The notes below the pieces were generated by a model, which saw only the letters and a list, made by a program, of their open reading frames with translations, had not been told where the DNA came from and ran no database searches. 64,000 bases of DNA from Craterostigma plantagineum (taxonomy: Eukaryota; Streptophyta; Magnoliopsida; Lamiales; Linderniaceae). The stretch covers positions 868,001-932,000 of the forward strand of contig JAPQWV010000124.1 in the NCBI GenBank assembly GCA_027422505.1, given 5' to 3'. The stretch's first letter is position 1. Each line of letters starts with the position of its first letter. Below, in pieces: positions 43,516-54,701 of the stretch. The position numbers were made by a program, and so were the translations under genes.

Positions 43516-44222
43516 GTAAAATCCCCTTGATATAATTAATTAACAAATTAGCTCTTTTTAGTTTCTTAAAATATTAGGTAATTGCAGCCCTAGTCCTCTT
43601 CCTACTGACATCTTCAAATCAAAGATACTCGTCTGTCCCAAATGTTTATGGACATTGAGAGTTGGCACGAGAATTAAGAAAATTAATATTTTAATAATAT
43701 AATACAATTAAAAGGTAACAAAGTGTATATGTTGACACGATTTTTAATAATATTTAATATTATTATATTGATTGTTTGTGATAGTTTTTTTTTGCTAAAT
43801 AAGGAAATGTACAAAAGATACGAGACGCTCAATTTAGTAAAATGTATAAAATGATTTGGGACCGGGAGTAATAAGCAAAGCCAAATTATTAGTTCCCAAT
43901 ATAAAAACAATATCTTCGTTAGTTGATGAGCTTCTGTACCCACTGAGTCATATTTAAATTCGTTTGATTCTGAATTGAATCGAATGTTAAATGAAAAACA
44001 AGAAACGCCAAAATTATCAAAAGGAAAATAGAAAAAAGGGTGAGCGAGCCCACCTTGAAAAAGCGATGGTAAGTGGTAAATAAAAGTTTTAAAACCTCCT
44101 TTAAATTAAAAAGAAGCAAAGTGCCGACAAATATAATCAGCTTCTTCGCTACACTACACTCCCAAGGCAAACAGTAGGTGTGTAAAGAGAATCTCTAAGC
44201 TTTCTTCTAAAGCTTCAAAGCA
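43516..44222. other. Intergenic, upstream region of the expansin gene
   Basis: About 700 bp of AT-rich DNA that should contain the expansin promoter. No certain TATA box or repeat was identified. Confidence 0.4.
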
Positions 44223-45014
44223 ATGCCGATTAAATCCCTCTTATTACTTCTTCATCTCTTAACCACACTCGCCCACTCCCACTACTTCCCTCCGCCGTCG
44301 TCCTCCTCCTCCGTCGCCGCCGCCTCCACGTGGCAGCCCGCACGCGCCACCTTCTACGCGCCCCTCACCGACCCGCCCGACTCCGCCGGAGGCGCGTGCG
44401 GCTACACCACGACGCTCCTCACCTCCACCTACGGCCGCGCCACCGCCGCCCTGAGCCCCGCGCTCTTCCTCCGCGGCCAGATCTGCGGCGCGTGCTTCCA
44501 AATCCGATGCGTCGACGACCTCAAATTCTGCATCCCAGGGACGTCGATGATCGTCACCGCCACGACGTTCTGTCCGCCGAACCCCTACCTTCCGTCGCAC
44601 CCCTGCAATTCGCCGAACAGCCACTTCGTGCTGGCGATCGAGGCCTTCGAGAAGATAGCGCAGTGGAAGGCCGGGAACGTGCCGGTGCAGTACAAGAGGG
44701 TCGCCTGCCGGCGAGAGGGCGGCGTGAAGTTCACGGTGACTGGGCACAAGGTGTTTGTGAGTGTGCTTATATGGAACGTGGGCGGTTTCGGCGATGTGAG
44801 CGCCGTGAAGGTGAAGGGCGCGAGGACTGGGTGGCTCAGTATGGGAAGGAATTGGGGCGTCAATTGGCAGATCGACGCCGATCTGAAAGGTCAGGCGCTG
44901 TCGTTTGAGGTGACGACCGGCGGCGGCGGCGGCGCGACGGTGGCGAGCTATAACGTGGCGCCTAGGGATTGGGAGTTTGGGCAGACATTTGAAGGGAAGC
45001 AGTTCGATTCGTAG
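44223..45014 (+). CDS. Alpha-expansin lacking the HFD aspartate (EXPA20-like)
   Basis: A single exon of 263 residues. The signal peptide ([19 protein letters not shown]) is followed by a Pro/Ser-rich spacer. The six-Cys domain 1 then includes [48 protein letters not shown], and domain 2 includes [35 protein letters not shown] and a C-terminal [12 protein letters not shown]. Alpha-expansins are secreted wall-loosening proteins. Most carry HFD in domain 1 with a conserved Asp; here the motif is [13 protein letters not shown], so the Asp is replaced. The remote EXPA20-like branch shares this trait to my knowledge, so wall-loosening activity is uncertain. The gene is strongly GC-rich compared with its flanks, and long antisense frames are shadows of that composition. 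Confidence 0.93.
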   Translation: MPIKSLLLLLHLLTTLAHSHYFPPPSSSSSVAAASTWQPARATFYAPLTDPPDSAGGACGYTTTLLTSTYGRATAALSPALFLRGQICGACFQIRCVDDLKFCIPGTSMIVTATTFCPPNPYLPSHPCNSPNSHFVLAIEAFEKIAQWKAGNVPVQYKRVACRREGGVKFTVTGHKVFVSVLIWNVGGFGDVSAVKVKGARTGWLSMGRNWGVNWQIDADLKGQALSFEVTTGGGGGATVASYNVAPRDWEFGQTFEGKQFDS

Positions 45015-45601
45015 AAATTAAAGCCGAGAGAATTCCAAAGAATTTTTTCTCGCTTTGTTTTGTTCTGTACCACGAGAAAGAAGGGGATTGTTGTAACATC
45101 GTGATTTTGAGAGGCTTCAAATAGAATATTATCATGAGATTATATATATTTTACTTAGATGGAACGTATGATCATAGTCGATCTTGGTTGGTTTGATTTC
45201 AATATCCTGACTCAATATACACATTCCATTTATTTTCCACAAATTAATGACACTATTGAATATTGATACAATTTGCGGACAAAATGCTTCTGAAACCCTA
45301 TTTTAGGCAGGCAACGGAGTGTGCCGGAGATAAAGTACATAAAAATTAAACTAATATTACCTTCGAGCTTAATTTCTAAGTCTAAGTGATAGTTTATAAA
45401 AATTAAAATATGATGCACTACCTTCGAGCTTAATTTCCAAGTGAAGTGATCATTCAATGGTTACCCACGATTGTCGTCGCCCAACATGATGCACATTTTC
45501 TCATTTTTCCGTCAAACATAAAAAGCTTCACGAAACTATCCTCAAATATCAGCCATATCGGGAATTTCGACGGGATAAAACCCAATCGTGTCCGACCAAA
45601 C
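45015..45601. other. Intergenic between expansin and LINE 3' end
   Basis: A 587-bp interval with the expansin 3' UTR and AT-rich DNA. A TTACCTTCGAGCTTAATTTC phrase is repeated about 62 bp apart (near 45358 and 45420). No gene was recognised. Confidence 0.45.
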
Positions 45602-45746
45602 ATTTTTTTTTTTTTGGCAGAATGTTCCATCATATAAATAAGGTTGAAAGTGTACAGTGCGAATGGGGGTCAAAGCCTCCACAAACAACCAGTAACATGC
45701 TACTGGATAAACAACTAAACTGAGAAGCCATAAAAATCAAGCCGCC

Positions 45747-48700
45747 CTACCAAGCAACCCTCCACAAGCGTCGAATGGCTGCCCGCTGTAAGGCATATCT
45801 AGCAGGCGTAGTGGATATTCGAATCATGACTAGATCAATAACACGACTCACCAATCGCTCAGGAGTCGTGCTGATGCCCTCTCTCCATCGCGTATTACGC
45901 TCCTGCCAAATGTGGTAGACGAATGAAGCCAAAATATGTCTGTTTGCAGCCTGGAGAAGATGCTTCCCACGCCACCTCCTCGATGCCCAAAGAATCCCCA
46001 TATGCCAGTCATTATAGGGCAGCGCCCACCGCAACTGTAACCTCAGAATCCTGATACACCTGCGTGAGAATGGGCAATCAGAGAAGATGTGTTGCATCGT
46101 CTCGCTCTGTAGCATATCACAAAGGCCACAAGCATTCGTGCCCGCCCGCTGAGCTACCCATGGCTTGTCCCTCGTAGAAAGTCGGTCATGAAGTCCCAAC
46201 CAAAGGATGAACTCATGTCGCGGCACCCTCAAACAACCACCAAAGAGAGAAGCCCAAGTAACCGTTGGTCTTTTGTATCGAATCGCCTCCCTGAATGAGC
46301 TAACCGTAGGTCGCCCATCCAAAGTCCCCTTCCATCGAACCTCATCAACATGTCCCAAGTGAAGTGGCGGTAATAACTGACTGATCTCCATATACTCCAC
46401 CGTCGATCGTCGTGGCCAGTTCCACCCCTCGTGATCAATAACTGCACTCAACCGAACATCCGAGGGAAGACCCATCGCAATAGGTCCTCTGGAAATCGAT
46501 CCAACAACGAGGGTTGCACCAGCCATGGATCCTTCCATAACCACGTACGTGAGCCATCCCCGATCCTAAAGGTGATCATCGGCCAAATAACCTGCCTCAG
46601 CTGTAGAATCTTCCTCCAACTCCAGGAATCATTAGCCGAAGCCGATATATTCCAAATCGATCGAGAGCGTAAGCGCGTCCTATAAAGCCATTCCACCCAT
46701 ATCGAATCCGGAGGCCGAGTAATCACATTCCACAGCTGCCTAAACAATAGTGCCCTATTATCAGCCTCAATAGATCGTATACCAAGTCCTCCTTCAGCCG
46801 CAGGCAAGCAGATATCAGACCATGCTACCTTAGCTGAGGGTCCCCCCCAAAGGAATCGTCTAAAACGCATCTCCAGATCCCTCACGACGCGTTTCGGCAA
46901 CAAGAAAACACCAGACCAGTAAGCATGCAATGCTTGAAGAATGGACTTAATAAGCTGAACCCTCCCAGCATATGAAAGTGAACGATTCATCCAGGCACCA
47001 ATCCTCTGATCCACTTTCCGAATCAAAGGGTCACAATCTGAAATAGAAAGGCGCGAGGTAAGCAGGGGCACTCCCAGATAACGAACCGGTAAACGACCCA
47101 ATCTGAATCCCGTAATGTCCTTCAGCTGCTCTGTCAAGGGCTCCGCCCGACGTGATAAGAACATCTCACTCTTGTCAGGATTTGGATGTAGTCCTGATAG
47201 AGTAGAGAACTTCTGCAAAGCCGTCTGTAAAACTCCCACGGAAACAGCATCCGCATGACAAAAAAGAAGAAGGTCGTCGGCAAAGGTGAGCATCACCAAT
47301 GAGGAGCTCTCACACCTCCAGTGATAACGGAAGCGTGATTCCTCATGGATGGCAGCTATCAGAAACCCATGAAGAATCTCCATAACTAAAGTAAAAAGAT
47401 AAGGCGATATCGGATCACCTTGTCGTAGGCCTCTCTTCCCAGCGAAAAACCCCACCGAACGTCCATTGAGGTTAATAGAAAAAGTCGTAGTCGTAAGACA
47501 AGACCTAATCCATCCAATGAAAGTCGGATGAAAACCCATCGCCTCCAAAGTGGCTAGAACAAAGCTCCACTCCACTTTATCATATGCCTTGGCTAAGTCT
47601 ACCTTGAACATCGCACGGGGTGGACGACCCTTGCTAGAGTAACCGCGACACAACTCCTGCGCCAACAGGACATTATCACTGATCCGCCTGCCCGGTATGA
47701 ATGCTGTCTGCGATCCATGGACCAACCCTTTCAATGACCCCTTTAACCTGTTCGCCAAGATCTTCGAGATAATCTTGTAGAGGACATTGCAGCATGAAAT
47801 AGGTCGAAAGTCTCCCAGGTCCCTCGAAACATTGCCTTTAGGAATAAGCGTAATGATAGTGTGATTCAACCCCCTAAGTAATCGTCCAGTAGCAAAAAAA
47901 TCTTGCGTCGCCCCAATCACATCCGTCCCCACAATTTCCCATGCAGCCTTGAAGAAGGCTGCTGTGTACCCATCTGGACCAGGTGCTTTCTCGTCCCCCA
48001 TCGAAAATAACGCCTGCTTCACCTCAGCCGGCGTAATCGGTCGAACCATATCCGCAGCATCAGTAGGGGAAAGGGTGTGTGTTACTCCTTCCCTGACCTC
48101 CTCCACCAGGACCGTATCCTCTCTCGCCGAATGTCCTAATAGGCCCTTATAAAATCCAATAAGTTCCTGTTCCACCAATACCTCATCGTCAATGCGATTC
48201 CCGTTTCCGTCGTCAATAGAGAAAATGCGGTTAGCCGATCGTCGCATGGCAATCCTTCGAAAGAAATAAGAATTGCACTGGTCGCCATCCTTAAGCCAAG
48301 CAATCTTTGCCCTCTGCAATAAGGCCACATGCTCGATCTCTACTGCCCTCGAGTAAAGCGACCTGCAAATTCGCTCAAACGTATGAAAACCCTCCTCCAG
48401 CGGATAACGGGCCGAAAAAACCTGTGATAGATCAAGGAATCGCCTAGCTTCCGCTACGTTCTCTGAGAGGTTCCCTTTCGCGCGCCTCATTTGCTGAAAG
48501 ATCGGCCTAAGCATCTTCAAGCGGCTAACCAAACCAAACATGGGAAAACCTGTAATAGGCTTACACCAAGCGCGGTGCACCACCTCCAAGAAATTCGGCT
48601 CCTTGGTCAGAAAGTTTTCGAATCGAAAGCTCTTTCCATGACCAGTAGTGTGCACCGATCCCAATAAAAGTGGTGAATGATCGGAAGTAACCGGTAGCTC

Positions 48701-49360
48701 GCAACGATAGATAGATTCAGGAAATCGGGCAAACCACTGCGGGTTTCCTAACACCCGGTCTAGCCTACGCCATACTCCCGCTGCACCTCGCTGTTGATTA
48801 TACCACGTAAAAGCATGACCTGTGTAAGGCAGTGTGGTAAGATCAGATCTCGTCAAACAGTCCCGAAATTCCGACATATCCAGCCGATTTGGCGTCCCTC
48901 CTCTCCCTTCTTCCTCATGCAGGATGACATTGAAATCTTCTAGCACTAACCATGCATCGTCTGCCCTACTCTCTGAGTAACTCACCAAGTCCTCCCAAAG
49001 GGAACCCCTTTCTTCCCGCCTATTTCTACCATAAACAAATGAGATAAACATGGTTTCTCTAGTAGCCATCGTACTAACCCGACAATGGACAGCCTGATCA
49101 GAAAAAGCCATCACCGAAACAGACAAATAACTCGAATCCCAACCAACCCAAACCCTAGTACCCGGCCCCGCATCGTAATCAAAAAACCAGCTCCAACTCG
49201 ATCTAATCCCATCCGAAATACGTGCTGCATTACTCACAGATACACGAGTCTCAAAAAGGCCCATCAGACGCAACCCTCCTTGCGCAATTAGATCCCCCAC
49301 CGCCTTCCTGTGGTCTTGCTTGTTAAGACCACGCACGTTCCAAGCGCCGATACCTATCAT
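45747..49360 (-). pseudogene. LINE ORF2: endonuclease and reverse transcriptase, single frameshift near the C-terminus
   Basis: A 970-residue frame (49360-46448) plus a continuation in another frame (46544-45747). The apurinic-type endonuclease opens IGIGAWNVRGLNKQDHRKA and shows the catalytic TSDHSPLLL near residue 230. The reverse transcriptase runs from about 440 to 720 with KAPGPDGYTAAFF, FRPISCCNVLYKIISKILAN, VDLAKAYDKVEW, GLRQGDPISPYLF and the catalytic LTFADDLLLF. The zf-RVT region (NACGLCDMLQSETMQHIFSD) is in the second frame. A single indel near 46480-46540 causes the break. The ORF2 start codon overlaps the ORF1 stop as ATGA. Confidence 0.9.
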
Positions 49361-50838
49361 TGGACAACCCCCTCTCGGGCTGCGTATGAATTAGGGCCCG
49401 TAGCGTAGTTCACCGAGTCATTATTATTCTCTCCCGCATACACACCGCCAGACGAGACCTGAATGTCCTCTACATCCGTCGGAACCAAATTCGTCTTTCT
49501 GTTGGCACCCACTTGTCGCCACTCCTTATGTCCCTTCTGTTTGCGATGACTTTGGATCGAGCGAACTTCCTCACAAATACGATCTTTCGTATTATGCCCC
49601 ACTGCCTTGTTAGAGTGCTCTCGTCGCAGCGGTCCTAATCGATCCCATACGTGGCGATTTGGCTTAGGAATTTGTTTCGGACAACCCGTTTCCCCATGCA
49701 CGAAAGAGTTACAATGTCCGCATTTAGACGGTCGCCACTCATATTCGACCCTCACTGGGATAATCCCCGAACTCCCTCCCCCTTCCATAGGCATCTTAAT
49801 ATTCACCGTCTCAAGAAAAGGCGTCGTAAGAGACTTCATCACACAAACACGTGCAAAGTCAATCCTATCCCCTCTCATCGTAACACCATCAGCAAATAAA
49901 GGGCGACCTAACCCACTAGCAATGATTCCTAGTCCTGGTTGAGTCCAAAACTCGCTCGGCACATTCCAAAGTTTGACCCACATTGGGACCTCAACAATCT
50001 CTCGCCTTGCAAACGACATTCCGGGTCTCCAAACTTCTAAGAATAATGGCTGCCCATTCAAAGACCAAGGCCCTCCTTCGAGAACCTCATTCATCGCCAT
50101 ATCTGAATCAAATCGGAACTTAAAAAAACCATTCGAAGTCGCCTTTACCTCAACAAGACCACGCCATCGCGAGCGGAAGAAACGTTCCACGGAGGGGAAG
50201 TAAGGTTTTCGCCCCAGAAAGAAACCCACCAAAGTAAAATCCCACCGCGCAAAGCCCTTTTTAGCCACTTCCCAAGAAGGTGCAACCTCAACCTCCCCAT
50301 CTACAATCACTGGCGGCGTATAATCCAGTCTAACCCTATCCGTCTTCTTGCAGCCATTGGATGGTTGAGTTTCCACTCGTTCTCGTTTTAGCACCGAAGC
50401 GAAAGAACCTTGCGGTCGGATCATTGGATTTTGCACGGGATCCACCTTCCCACTATCCGCCAACGTCCCCCTATCTTCAACTTTGGTAGAATTCAGCATT
50501 TCCGCATTAAGCCCCTTCTCGAACTGGTGCAACCCGTTGCCAAACACCGTAGGCCCGTTCCCCGAAGCCCTAGGCCCAACCTTCCGAGATTCCACATTCT
50601 CACCCGACGTCGTTGTCCCGGCCTTCATCACTGAATCAGCCCCCGATGAATCGACTGTCATCGTTATCAACATGATAGGATCCGGTCCTTCTTTTCTCGA
50701 GTTGTCCGTGATAATATCAATCGCCGATCTCGAACCCATGGCCGCGAGCCCCGTCTTCATGTTCGTTGCATCCGATCCATTCAAAACATTCGCAAGAAGC
50801 GTCGAACCCGCTCCCAGAGTGGGATGCCCCGATTCCAT
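49357..50838 (-). CDS. LINE ORF1: RNA-binding gag-like protein (DUF4283, CCHC-type knuckle)
   Basis: An open frame from ATG 50838 to TGA 49357. The middle contains the DUF4283 domain (WDFTLVGFFLGRKPYFPSVE, GGPWSLNGQPLFLEVWRPGM, VPMWVKLWNVPSEFW) and then the knuckle in KCGHCNSFVHGETGC. Such ORF1 proteins bind LINE RNA as a chaperone. A further ATG upstream (51018) opens a short frame, MATTSSMCGSTMSSSSTTIV, that ends at the TGA just before the 50838 ATG, so the original N-terminus may have been longer. Confidence 0.85.
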   Translation of the reverse strand: MESGHPTLGAGSTLLANVLNGSDATNMKTGLAAMGSRSAIDIITDNSRKEGPDPIMLITMTVDSSGADSVMKAGTTTSGENVESRKVGPRASGNGPTVFGNGLHQFEKGLNAEMLNSTKVEDRGTLADSGKVDPVQNPMIRPQGSFASVLKRERVETQPSNGCKKTDRVRLDYTPPVIVDGEVEVAPSWEVAKKGFARWDFTLVGFFLGRKPYFPSVERFFRSRWRGLVEVKATSNGFFKFRFDSDMAMNEVLEGGPWSLNGQPLFLEVWRPGMSFARREIVEVPMWVKLWNVPSEFWTQPGLGIIASGLGRPLFADGVTMRGDRIDFARVCVMKSLTTPFLETVNIKMPMEGGGSSGIIPVRVEYEWRPSKCGHCNSFVHGETGCPKQIPKPNRHVWDRLGPLRREHSNKAVGHNTKDRICEEVRSIQSHRKQKGHKEWRQVGANRKTNLVPTDVEDIQVSSGGVYAGENNNDSVNYATGPNSYAAREGVVQ

Positions 50839-51595
50839 CAATCCCGTCGTATTTTGTTTCGTCGACCCAAGCCGTGTATCTTTTCCATGACGGTTCTTAG
50901 GTCATCAAACGATTTTCCAAAATCCGGAAATTTTTTAGGCATCCCATCCAGCCCATCAACAATCGTCGTAGAGGACGATGACATCGTCGATCCACACATC
51001 GACGACGTAGTAGCCATAAAAAATCACAAATCACCGAATAAATAACACCTAGGAATCAAGAACCAACCCGTCCACCGCCGTCTGTTCCCGGCGGCGGAAG
51101 GCCAACGAACTCCGCTAGAGAGGCGTCAAATTAGCGTAGGGGAATATGATGTGGGGATATGAGAGGAGGGAGGCTTCCGGGCGGTGGTGGTGGAGGTGCT
51201 GGCCGGCGGTGGTGGCTGGAGATATGAGGGAGGGTGTGGCCAGTGGTGTGGGGGTTAGGGAGGAGGGGAGATGGGTAGGGGTGCGATGAGTGGGCGGCGG
51301 GAAATGAGAGCTCGACGGAGGTGGATGATGGCGCCGACGACGACGGAAATCTGCAGGTGCTGGATCTGGGGCGCCGCGGGTCTTTGGGCTGCGACGACGG
51401 GAAACAGCGTGGCCCGCACCCACCGGCCGACCTAGTGGTGGCCGGAGACGGCGGTGGGGACCAGATGAGGGAGGAGAGAGCTAACTGCTGGCGGCTGGTT
51501 TCGTTTATGTAGGGTTTATTTATTTTATTTTTCGTTTTGATTTTTTTTTTAATTCGCTAGAGAGAAGGAGGAGAGAAATCGCCAAGAGAGAGAAT

Positions 51596-52914
51596 TTAAT
51601 CTAAAACATTGTCCGAACCCGACCCGCCAACCTCATCCGAAACGCACTCCCAAATTGCGCTATTACACTTAAACCCGCTTCCAAACCCTATCTGCCAAAC
51701 CCTATCTCCCCTCCTAACCCTACCCTTCGCCTCCAAATAGCTCAGCTCGTACCAAACCGAAGAAGACGACGTATTCCCGAACCTATGCAGAGTCATCCTC
51801 GACGCCTCCCCGTCCTCCTTCCTAAGCCCGAGGCTTCCCTCAACCGCGTCGATCACCGCCCTCCCTCCCGCGTGTATGCAGAAGTGCTCGAACGCCTTCC
51901 TAAAATTCGGCACGTAAACTCCTCCCTTTCGCCCCTTCTTCACGGATAATCTACCTTTTATTACATGCCACGCGTACAACAGCTGTTCTGATACAGGCAG
52001 AACGAGCGGTCCCAAATCGGTAACATTCGCCCTGAGGGCTTCCCCGGCGACCCTCAGCAGCGACTTGGACAGCGAAACCCCTACGTGCCCGTCGTCGTCC
52101 CCCGCTGGAACACCGACCGGTAGGCCCGATCGTCCGAGCCCGCGTGGGTCCGAACGACGTGCGCGAGCCTGTACTTGGCCCGAGCCCGATCCCGACCCCT
52201 GTTCGACAGCAGCAGGGCCGCCCCGCCCATGCGGAAGAGCACGTTGGCCAGCAGCATGGACTTGTCCGAGCCCGCATAGCCGCTCGGGGTGACCGCCTCC
52301 ATGCTGAGGACCAACGCGGTCGAGTCCCGATGGACCCTCAGCAGGTCTCGGGCCAGGCCCACGGCTAGCAGGCCCGCGCTGCAGCCCATCCCGCTGAGGC
52401 TCGCGCTTATTATGTCGCTCCGAAGCCCAAATTCGTTCGCGATCTTGGCGGCGATGGACGGCGTGGGGCAGAATATGCTGCAGTTTGACACGATGATGTC
52501 GATGGATTTGGGGTCGACGGAGCTCTTTTCGAGGAGGTTTCGGACGGCTGAGAAGAGGACGGCGTCGGCCTCTGCGTGGACGTTTTCTAAAGCTTTGAGG
52601 GGCGGGATTTCGTGGACCTTGGCGGGCAGGCAGGCCTCGGGCCCGACGCCCGACTTGCGGGCCATCTTCGTCATGAAGTCGATTGATTCGTGGTCGTGGA
52701 CGGCGACAATCTCGAAGTGCTCGGCTAAGTTGGCGACGCTGACTCGAAGGTGGGGAGGCGGCTTGTAGCACGAGAAGCCGACGAGGTAGACGTTTCTTTG
52801 GGATTTTGAGTAGTAGTAGTAGTAGGTGAGTAGGACGGCGAAGGCGAATAATGGTAAGAGGTGATGGGGGGAAGGCAATGGTGATGAATACGTAATGAGG
52901 TGAGTGGCTTCCAT
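51596..52914 (-). CDS. 3-ketoacyl-CoA synthase (KCS, FAE1 family), one frameshift
   Basis: A single exon covering 440 codons with one base missing. The N-terminus has a membrane segment ([17 protein letters not shown]), then [54 protein letters not shown] and the active-site Cys in [20 protein letters not shown]. After the break come [34 protein letters not shown] (His) and [20 protein letters not shown] (Asn), ending with a [16 protein letters not shown] box. KCS enzymes do the condensing step of very-long-chain fatty acid elongation at the ER for cuticle waxes and suberin; the sequence looks like the KCS12/19 side of the family. The first frame ends shortly after RSVFQ; the rest continues one frame over, the slip lying in or beside a run of five G (52099-52103). 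Confidence 0.92.
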
Positions 52915-52987
52915 TGTCGTAAAAAAACAAACGATTACTATTGCCAGTGTTTTTATGGTTTTATTACATTTTGGAAGGTTGAGTTAG

Positions 52988-52996
52988 TTGTATATA
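52988..52996 (-). promoter_or_regulatory. TATA-like element of the KCS gene
   Basis: ACATATATAC on the minus strand, about 75-80 bp upstream of the KCS start codon. Confidence 0.45.
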
Positions 52997-53203
52997 TGTG
53001 CTGATTTCGTGGAGGAGAGTTTTTTTTTTTGTCATGGGCATCGCATGATGGGACGGCATCGGCGTGTGTTCTCATGTTCATGTGTTTCTTACGTTTGTGT
53101 TGTTTGGAATGGAATGGTTATATTAATGCTTGTTTGTGTTTCTTTTGGAAGGTATACCTACGTACACATCGTCGACTTAATAAGTATAATCTGAGTCCAA
53201 AAA

Positions 53204-53581
53204 GATTTGATATAGTGTCCGCCTAAGAGTAATCATCGTAAGCATCATAAGCGAATTTCTAGATTTTGTGGTTTTCTTTTTTCCAATTTCCGACGCCGTC
53301 ATCACCTCCGCCGATTCTCAGATCTGCTGCCACCTAAATTGCTCTCTTCGAAATGTTGATTGGTGAGAAAATTCATTGTATAGGGCTGTGATCCACACAT
53401 GAGTAATAGATATGAATATTCTTAAAAATCAACTTATCGGAAATAACGATTAGGTGACAACGTATTTGAGAGGATCGACGTAGGTGATGATGGCGTTGAC
53501 GATTGAAGAAAAAAACACAAAATTAAACGATATGACTAATCGCGGTGGTTACTCTCGGTAGGGGCACCATACCAAATCTCC
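53204..53581. mobile_element. Diverged relative of the palindromic MITE
   Basis: The left end (GATTTGATATAGTGTCCGCC) and right end (reverse complement GATTTGGTATGGTGCCCCTAC) match each other and the MITE at 4741-5127 (GGTTTGCTATGGTGCCCACC). The same internal order (GACGCCGTCATCACCTCCG and a T-rich part) is kept. Arms are more divergent than in the 4.7-kb copy, so it is older. Confidence 0.75.
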
Positions 53582-54701
53582 TAAGTCGAATTCTAGTATT
53601 GTTGAATATATTGTTGTCCTCCATATTCAATCAATATTTCGAAGTTTTCTTTTTTCAAATGTTTGGTTTGGACATTAGGGGGTCCGATGGAACTAGTTCA
53701 TCTTTATCTCTTTTAATTATTTTATAGCAAAATTAAAATAGAACATGAAATCCACCGGCCCCACTAAGAACCTTAGCATTGTCCATATCAAAGTTTGATT
53801 GTGTTACAAATCAATCGATTGGATAAAATAATTATTTCTCAATCAATCATAACAGGTAGCATCATACAATCTATGTGTTTGAATTTTTATTCACATGTTT
53901 TCTAAAATTGAATTCAACGCTACGTTAATGCATGGGATTGGCGAGCTCGTCAATTGGATATATTGAAGTAACAATTGCAGCGATATATATTCTAAGATCA
54001 AAATTAGAGTTATAACACTCAGGTACTGCTTTAAGCGAGAAACGTATATTATCATATAATGTATGATAAATTGTGTTTTCTTAAGGCCACATATGATTTA
54101 GAGTTAGAACACAAGTTCTAATCGAATTGAGAAAGTATTTGTTTTCCTATTCTTAGTCAAATTAAATAATATTGTATTCGCGTATCCATAATTGGTAGTT
54201 CCACGTGGGGTCTAAGACCATCGAGTAATCTCCAAGACAAGATTATTAAACAATCATGGCTGATTATTATTTTATTCTATTGAATTCAAAATTCAAATAC
54301 TGGTTTGGAATTGTGACAAATGTCTCAGTTCTTTCTAATTGTTATCATTATTATTTATGGTGATTTTGTTTGTCAATTTGAATGGAGTGGAACAATTGTT
54401 TTCCTTTCATAAGGCTATTAGCAAATTAAATTCAAGGGCTAATATGCAAAAAACTAAGTCTTGAGAGGCAAAGATGTTATTTCTCAGGATGAGAACAAAA
54501 AGTATTTCAAGTATAAAGGTCGTTCATGAATCTAAGCTTACAGAAAACGATTTGTTAGCCGTGGACTCTCAGTTGTCTCCATCTCCATACACAGTCAAAA
54601 CAAAAAAAGAAAAAAGAAAAAAAAAAAGAAGCCTCGAAGGATCGGGAAAGCTTCTCAAGCATACACAGAGCACATATTGCGGCGCCGATGCTGTGTTTGA
54701 A
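53582..54701. other. Intergenic, upstream of the DUF7036-type gene
   Basis: About 1.1 kb of AT-rich DNA with no gene. The last 230 bp are open in frame with the following ATG (from 54474), but their Lys-rich content is unlike the family start. Confidence 0.45.

Larger units (their letters stand above)
45602..51515 (-). mobile_element. Nearly complete LINE (L1-type) retrotransposon
   Basis: On the minus strand: a GC-rich 5' region, ORF1 (DUF4283 and zinc knuckle), ORF2 (endonuclease, reverse transcriptase, zf-RVT), a short 3' UTR and a poly(A) tail of about 13 As (45602-45614). Coding frames are almost intact, with one shift near the end of ORF2 and perhaps one at the start of ORF1, so the insertion is fairly young. 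It lies just downstream of the KCS gene. Exact 5' end and target-site duplication are not resolved. Confidence 0.88.

Noticed and set aside
44259..44908. Long alternative-frame and antisense ORFs across the expansin gene
   Set aside because: Shadows of high third-position GC; no domain and no independent signals.
51115..51423. 102-residue Pro/His-rich ORF upstream of LINE ORF1
   Set aside because: It lies in the GC-rich 5' region of the LINE and has no recognisable domain; treated as non-coding.
52065..52768. Plus-strand ORFs opposite the KCS gene
   Set aside because: Antisense shadows of a GC-rich coding region.
54474..54701. N-terminal extension of the DUF7036-type protein
   Set aside because: The Lys-rich sequence is low complexity and not family-like; ATG 54702 precedes the conserved Cys patch and transmembrane segment.
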